DNA from: Hominisplanchenecus_A murintestinalis
Lineage (GTDB): Bacteria; Bacillota; Clostridia; Lachnospirales; Lachnospiraceae
Assembly (NCBI RefSeq): GCF_943193015.1
Contig: NZ_CALPCM010000013.1
Span: 6,121-70,120 of the forward strand
Length of the DNA stretch: 64,000 nucleotides
Direction of reading: 5' to 3'
Positions 59,983 to 64,000 of this stretch are shown here, one piece after another. The notes beneath the pieces were generated by a model that worked only from the letters and a program-made list of their open reading frames with translations, was not told where the DNA came from and searched no databases. Position numbers and translations under genes: made by a program. Positions within the stretch are counted from its first letter, which is position 1. Every line of letters begins with the position of its first letter.

Positions 59983-61370
59983 CTCTGCGGCCTCCTTTTA
60001 AACACCAGTCCCGGATAGCTGTACCGTCCGTCCTCCACCGGCTCCATACTCTCTTCGGCAACCTGATATCTGCTTCCCTTCTTTGACGCGTAATCATAGG
60101 CAAGGATCAGCTTCTCAAATTCTTCATCATTTTGGACAAAACCTTTTCCTACCACAGCCTGCCCTCCATCCATATGCGCCTCGATAAACTGCTCAATCTG
60201 CCGTTTGCTGTAACGGTTATTCATGCGGTTCATTTTCAGCACGTCCTCCCTGGACAACTCCTGCGTCTCTTCCTCAGGCTCCATATCCTCCAAAAACGAC
60301 CTTTTTCCCTTCCGCCGTTTGTACAAAGATTTCTCCGACAAGACATTCAAATATGAAAAATTCATTTTTTCAGCCGCCGCCTTCAGGCGTTCTTCGGGAC
60401 GCGCAGCGATTCCGTTTAAAATCTGCACTATCAGCCCCCGCATATCTTCTTCCCGGCTCAGAAGATAGTTGAGCCTTGTCACCGTAGCGCGTACATACCG
60501 GGTATGCTCCCTGTCCATATTTGCAATCCTATGCTCAATATCGTCAAATCCCCGCTCAATCTGATTAACCAAATCCAAAACTTCCGTACGCCTCTGTATC
60601 TCCAAGCGCATCCTCGCCGCAAGTTCCGGCGTCTCCTGTCCTGTGTCCGTTAATGCACTTTCCGCTTCTTCCGCCTGGCTTTCCCGGATTTCCTGCAGCC
60701 AGCTTTTAATGCTCATCTTATAAATATAAAAATTATCCGTAGTTTTCAGTATGTGGTATTTCTTTCTGACAATTTCCTCCACATATCCTTCCAGGTGTTC
60801 TTTCAGCAAGTCGCTGTATACATCTTTTTCCAGAAGGCTTGCAAAAAATTTATCCATATTGTGAAGCATGTCCTGCAGAGCCTTATTCAGCCTCTTCGTA
60901 TTCACCAGCGCTGTATTCAGCAGCCTTTCATTTTTTCTGGGATCTGTCTTGTAAGAAAAAAGAATTGCATAGATATTCTGAATGTAGACTTCCGTATCCT
61001 CTTCCTCCCCGGAAAGGCGTTCAAACGCATCAATAAACACAGCTGAGTAGTCTGGGATTACGATATTTGTCACGCCGCTGCTATAATCTTCAAGCCTCCT
61101 CAGCCACTTCGTACGCAGCAGCCAGTTCAGGATACGGGTCGCCGGAGGCTCCAGCACATCCGCATCCGTCTCCTGTTCCTCTTTCATAATGCTGTATTTA
61201 CGTTCAGAAAAATAATTCCCAATGACCTGTATGCAAACTTCACGGCTTAGGAAATAATTATTGTATTGATATTCTTCATTAATTTTCAGCAGAGCTTCTA
61301 TATACGTCTCACGGTTGTAGGAACGGAAAAGGCTCCAGAAACTCTCCGGTATCTCATTCATCAACGGCAT
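59979..61370 (-). CDS. jetA: JetA-family protein (DUF5716-like)
   Basis: A 463-residue protein starting MPLMNEIPESFWSLFRSYNR, the characteristic N-terminus of the Wadjet JetA/DUF5716 group, followed by YIEALLKINEEYQYNNYFLS. It acts as the kleisin (MksF-like) subunit. The middle is helical, and the C-terminal part (EEFEKLILAYDYASKKGSRYQV... GLVFKRRP) is typical of the family. AAAGGAGG lies 12 bases before the ATG. It is first in the jetABC operon; no jetD follows. Confidence 0.88.
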   Translation of the reverse strand: MPLMNEIPESFWSLFRSYNRETYIEALLKINEEYQYNNYFLSREVCIQVIGNYFSERKYSIMKEEQETDADVLEPPATRILNWLLRTKWLRRLEDYSSGVTNIVIPDYSAVFIDAFERLSGEEEDTEVYIQNIYAILFSYKTDPRKNERLLNTALVNTKRLNKALQDMLHNMDKFFASLLEKDVYSDLLKEHLEGYVEEIVRKKYHILKTTDNFYIYKMSIKSWLQEIRESQAEEAESALTDTGQETPELAARMRLEIQRRTEVLDLVNQIERGFDDIEHRIANMDREHTRYVRATVTRLNYLLSREEDMRGLIVQILNGIAARPEERLKAAAEKMNFSYLNVLSEKSLYKRRKGKRSFLEDMEPEEETQELSREDVLKMNRMNNRYSKRQIEQFIEAHMDGGQAVVGKGFVQNDEEFEKLILAYDYASKKGSRYQVAEESMEPVEDGRYSYPGLVFKRRPQR

Positions 61371-61401
61371 CCTGTGCAGAATACCTCCTTTTTCTGATGT
61401 G

Positions 61402-61416
61402 CGGGGAAGTTCCCCG
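61402..61416 (-). promoter_or_regulatory. Palindrome CGGGGAA-G-TTCCCCG upstream of jetA
   Basis: Perfect 7-base arms around one base lie 31 bases before the jetA start, between the possible promoter and the ribosome site. The single-base centre argues for a protein-binding site and against an RNA hairpin. Confidence 0.45.
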
Positions 61417-61471
61417 GCAATCGTGGTTTTTTTTATTTTACTACAGTTTCTCTATGCTGTCCATAGGCTCG

Positions 61472-61500
61472 CATCTACGGAAAACAGATAGTAACCGCAA
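61472..61500 (-). promoter_or_regulatory. Possible jetABC promoter
   Basis: On the minus strand TTGCGG (61500-61495), a 17-base spacer and TAGATG (61477-61472), about 100 bases before jetA. The -10 is weak. Confidence 0.3.
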
Positions 61501-61572
61501 TTTGAAGAATAACAGTTATGGTAAATTATAACGCAAAAGCCAATAAGCACTGCTAAAAGTTATAATTTTCCA

Positions 61573-61602
61573 TTGCATACAAACGCAAATATGGTTTATA
61601 CT
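61573..61602 (+). promoter_or_regulatory. Promoter of the response regulator gene
   Basis: TTGCAT (61573-61578), an 18-base spacer and TATACT (61597-61602), about 110 bases before the ATG. With the two preceding entries this accounts for what is visible in the 342-base jetA-regulator gap. Confidence 0.6.
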
Positions 61603-61712
61603 ATTAAAGGCGATATTATAAACTATAGCGCTTTCATCCCCGCATCCTGATTACAAAATAGCACAGAGACCCTTTTGACATCGGCATTACATAATTTAGG
61701 TGAGGAAAACGC

Positions 61713-62714
61713 ATGAATGTACTGATTGCAGACGATAACCAAATCGTATTGAATAACTTAAAATCTATGATTGACTGGGAGAGATTAGGATTTTCTATCT
61801 GCCAGACGGCAGCGGACGGCGCAGATGCGCTGGAAAAGATTCTGAATGAGAAACCTGATATCGTGCTTCTGGATATTCGTATGCCCCAAAAGAACGGCAT
61901 AGAAGTCATAAGGGAAAGCTCCGCCCGGGGATTTACCGGAAAAGTCATTCTGCTGAGTGAAATTTCTAACGCTGAACAAAAACAGGCTGCAAAACGCTGC
62001 GGCATCAGTTTCTGTCTGAGCAAACCTGTCAGTACAGATGAATTGAAAATGGCTCTCGCCCACGAAGCGGCCGCCATATATGCGGAACGTTTTTTTCATT
62101 ATATCCAATCCCATAACCGTACAATGACTGCCCGGGCACTAAAAGATCTGGGCGCTGCCTTGCGGGATTCCGGCGCCGGACTTCCTGCTGCCAGGCACCT
62201 GCTGGCTAACATCTATATTATGATAAAGAAGAAAATCCTGCTGCTGCCCTCGCGCATGAAAATTCCTTTTCTGTCCAATGCCGCAGCTGCCGAGCTGCTG
62301 GAAAACAAATCTTCCCTTAATGAAATCATGCAGTTTTTAGCGGAACAGTTTGAACTGTGGACAAACTCTGTCGGCTGCTTTACCGGTGAAAATGTAATGG
62401 ATGAGGTTCTTTACTATATTCAGCAAAATTACGACCAACGCCTGTCGCTGGAAATCCTGGCGCCCATTTTTGGTTATAACAGCTCCTATCTGGGTAAACT
62501 TTTCAGGAAGACAACAGGCATCGGCTTTAATGCTTATCTGGATCAAGTGCGTATCGGGGCGGCTAAACAGCTGCTTGTCCAGGAAAATCTCAAGAACTAC
62601 GAGATTGCCGGCAAAGTCGGTTACCGTGGGGTAGATTATTTTCATAAAAAATTTAAGAAATATACGGGAACAACGCCTGCAGAATACCGCAGGCGTGAAA
62701 CAGGGGAAAACTAG
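61713..62714 (+). CDS. Response regulator with AraC-type DNA-binding domain
   Basis: A 333-residue YesN-like regulator. The receiver domain (1-118) has the acidic pair in ADDNQ (D7-D8), the phospho-acceptor D54 in VLLDIRMP, S82 and K104 (LSKPVS). A helical linker leads to two AraC-type HTH motifs (about 232-330: LAPIFGYNSSYLGKLFRKTTG and IAGKVGYRGVDYFHKKFKKY). Such regulators usually pair with a membrane histidine kinase that controls sugar or surface genes; none is adjacent here. AGGTGAGGAAAACGC precedes the ATG. It converges with the surface protein gene, the two stops being 3 bases apart. Confidence 0.92.
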   Translation: MNVLIADDNQIVLNNLKSMIDWERLGFSICQTAADGADALEKILNEKPDIVLLDIRMPQKNGIEVIRESSARGFTGKVILLSEISNAEQKQAAKRCGISFCLSKPVSTDELKMALAHEAAAIYAERFFHYIQSHNRTMTARALKDLGAALRDSGAGLPAARHLLANIYIMIKKKILLLPSRMKIPFLSNAAAAELLENKSSLNEIMQFLAEQFELWTNSVGCFTGENVMDEVLYYIQQNYDQRLSLEILAPIFGYNSSYLGKLFRKTTGIGFNAYLDQVRIGAAKQLLVQENLKNYEIAGKVGYRGVDYFHKKFKKYTGTTPAEYRRRETGEN

Positions 62715-62717
62715 AAT

Positions 62718-64000
62718 TTAAAAAAGGCATTTTGCACGCTTAGATGCTGTGCTCATTAGGCTTGGATTCGATTTTGTGACCACAGCTATTCTATAATAAT
62801 ATTTTTTGCCTTTCTTTGCTTTCTTATCAACATAACTTAATTTTTTCTTTCCAAGGGTTTTCACTCTCACATAGCCGGAATTTTTCTTTGTTGAACGGTA
62901 GATCACGTATTTTTTTACACTTTTTCCTCTCTTCCATATAATTTTTATTCCCCTGGATGTGGACGAAACTTTTTTTATCTTCGTTCCTTTGGCAAGCTTG
63001 AGAGCCTTTACTTTCCCGGCTGCGCTTTTCAGACTGCCATCTTTAGATACCGATACCGCATAGTATTTTGCGCTCTGTACAGGCTTTTCATCCCGGATTT
63101 GGGTTTTTCCCGGCAATGTCGTTGTAACCAATGTGGTTTTCTTCCCGGATATACGGTAAATCTCATATCGATCCGCGCCCGCAACAGGGTTTACTGTTAT
63201 CTGCACAGATACGCCCTTTTTTCCGGCAGCAGCTCTCAGCTTTAGAATTTCCGGAGCGGGCAGATGATTCTCTGTTCCGCCGGGCTTTTCCGTACCTCCC
63301 TCATTTCCCGTATTCCCCCCATTTTTCTTTAATTCTGGTGATTTCAATGTTGCTTTCACAACATCACTGGCGAAATGCGTATCCGTTTCTTTCATCCGCA
63401 CATATGCCGTATATGCCGTATTCGGCTGGCAGTCGCTCTTTGTATTCCCATCTGTCCATGTCTCCCCGTCAAAACTGTATTCCGCACCCTCTGTCCTTTC
63501 TATTGCTGCCGTAAATGTCTGCTTATCTTTATTTTCCGTAAATGTCAGGTTACACGCTGATGGAGCTGTCTGGCCGGCTTTCCCAATTGTAAAACGCTTC
63601 GTTACGGCTTCGCCCAGCAGTTTTCCTCCCTCTTTCGGCGTAACCGTAACGTCTGCCGTACCAGGGTTCGTGTTGTTCACATAGCTATATATAAAATCTA
63701 CATCTTTTTCAAATGTGGTTTTCTTTTCGCCTAACATTATGGAGACTTCCGGTTCAGGCACGATAGGCTCTGCACTGTAAACAGCATCGCCCACGTCTGC
63801 CACCATATCTCCTGTCAGGAGAAATGTCATCTGTATTCCTTCTCCCAAAGTCCCGGTTCCAGAAAGCGAACCGTTTATCGTAAACACTCCCTCTCCTTCT
63901 ATTTCTCCATGATTCGTAAGAGCGCCGCCGTTGTCTATTGTCAGGGATGCGTCAGGCATAATTGTTACGACAGCCCCCTCCCCTATCGTTACGCTGCCGG
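62718..64000 (-). CDS. C-terminal part of a large surface protein (5' end beyond window)
   Basis: The frame is open from the stop at 62718 to the right edge, giving about 427 residues without a start. The visible N-terminal part (LTIDNGGALTNHGEIEGEG, FTINGSLSG) has the short repeats of a beta-helix or Big_6-like region. A module about strand-forming YSYVNNTNPGTADVTVTP and an ATFTENKDKQTF-type segment follow, then a Gly/Asn/Glu linker. Two fibronectin-III-like domains close the protein (GADRYEIYRIS..., KKYVIYRSTKKNSGYVRVKTL), ending in a basic tail. The Fn3 and basic-tail ending is common in lachnospiral secreted proteins. No LPXTG is present. The function is probably adhesion or matrix; this is inference. 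Confidence 0.78.
   Translation of the reverse strand, partial: GSVTIGEGAVVTIMPDASLTIDNGGALTNHGEIEGEGVFTINGSLSGTGTLGEGIQMTFLLTGDMVADVGDAVYSAEPIVPEPEVSIMLGEKKTTFEKDVDFIYSYVNNTNPGTADVTVTPKEGGKLLGEAVTKRFTIGKAGQTAPSACNLTFTENKDKQTFTAAIERTEGAEYSFDGETWTDGNTKSDCQPNTAYTAYVRMKETDTHFASDVVKATLKSPELKKNGGNTGNEGGTEKPGGTENHLPAPEILKLRAAAGKKGVSVQITVNPVAGADRYEIYRISGKKTTLVTTTLPGKTQIRDEKPVQSAKYYAVSVSKDGSLKSAAGKVKALKLAKGTKIKKVSSTSRGIKIIWKRGKSVKKYVIYRSTKKNSGYVRVKTLGKKKLSYVDKKAKKGKKYYYRIAVVTKSNPSLMSTASKRAKCLF

Overview
The window reads as chromosomal DNA of a spore-forming, anaerobic gut Bacillota, most likely family Lachnospiraceae (Blautia/Dorea/Mediterraneibacter-like). Indications are the gdpP-rplI-dnaB block, SpmB, SAM-I and TPP riboswitches, a FeoA-FeoB fusion, TelA with an XpaC-like partner, the JetA-type protein at 59979-61370, and large secreted glycosidases with FIVAR, BspA-type LRR and basic C-terminal tails. 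No rRNA, tRNA, CRISPR array, prophage or intact transposase was seen.

Layout. 1-5327 (minus): a signalling operon encoding an FHA protein, a PP2C phosphatase, a membrane Ser/Thr kinase, a small membrane protein and a secreted repeat protein cut by the left edge. It is divergent from an XRE regulator, and the operon promoter carries a perfect palindrome that is a likely operator. 5930-15102 (minus): a radical SAM/DUF512 protein, rpoC and rpoB. The rpoB promoter is built into the terminator of the upstream GntR-ABC transporter operon (15309-17963). 18158-20506: feoAB fusion. 20781-21356: a plus-strand membrane protein. 21498-27786 (minus): thiC-thiD-thiE-thiS-thiF-thiG-thiH-tenI behind a TPP riboswitch. 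28102-30541: xpaC-telA. 30795-31481: hemolysin III. 31617-35343: a methyltransferase and a large membrane-anchored protein. 35407-40146 (plus): a coat-like protein, then gdpP, rplI and dnaB. 40220-44138 (minus): metK with a SAM-I riboswitch, an MTA/SAH deaminase-type amidohydrolase and ahcY, i.e. SAM synthesis and SAH disposal. 44646-53745: two paralogous GH20 glycosidases of 1.5 kb-residue scale, likely for host or milk glycans. 53988-55507: a small secreted Ig-like protein and spmB. 55516-55970: a transposed palindromic element and an unannotated type I toxin-antitoxin locus. 56010-61370 (minus): jetA-jetB-jetC, a Wadjet/MksFEB-type SMC complex with no jetD. 61713-62714: an AraC-type response regulator. 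62718-64000: the C-terminal part of a second surface protein, cut by the right edge.

Main points of interest: the JetABC set without its JetD nuclease, lying directly beside a holin-like type I toxin; a non-autonomous repeat family with GTAACAGTTCAGCC ends and 8-bp target duplications (two full copies, one remnant); an FHA/PP2C/kinase circuit with a clear operator and a Thr-repeat linker resembling a phospho-switch; a terminator that doubles as the rpoB promoter; and a second GH20 gene that has no proper start codon, consistent with a one-base deletion.
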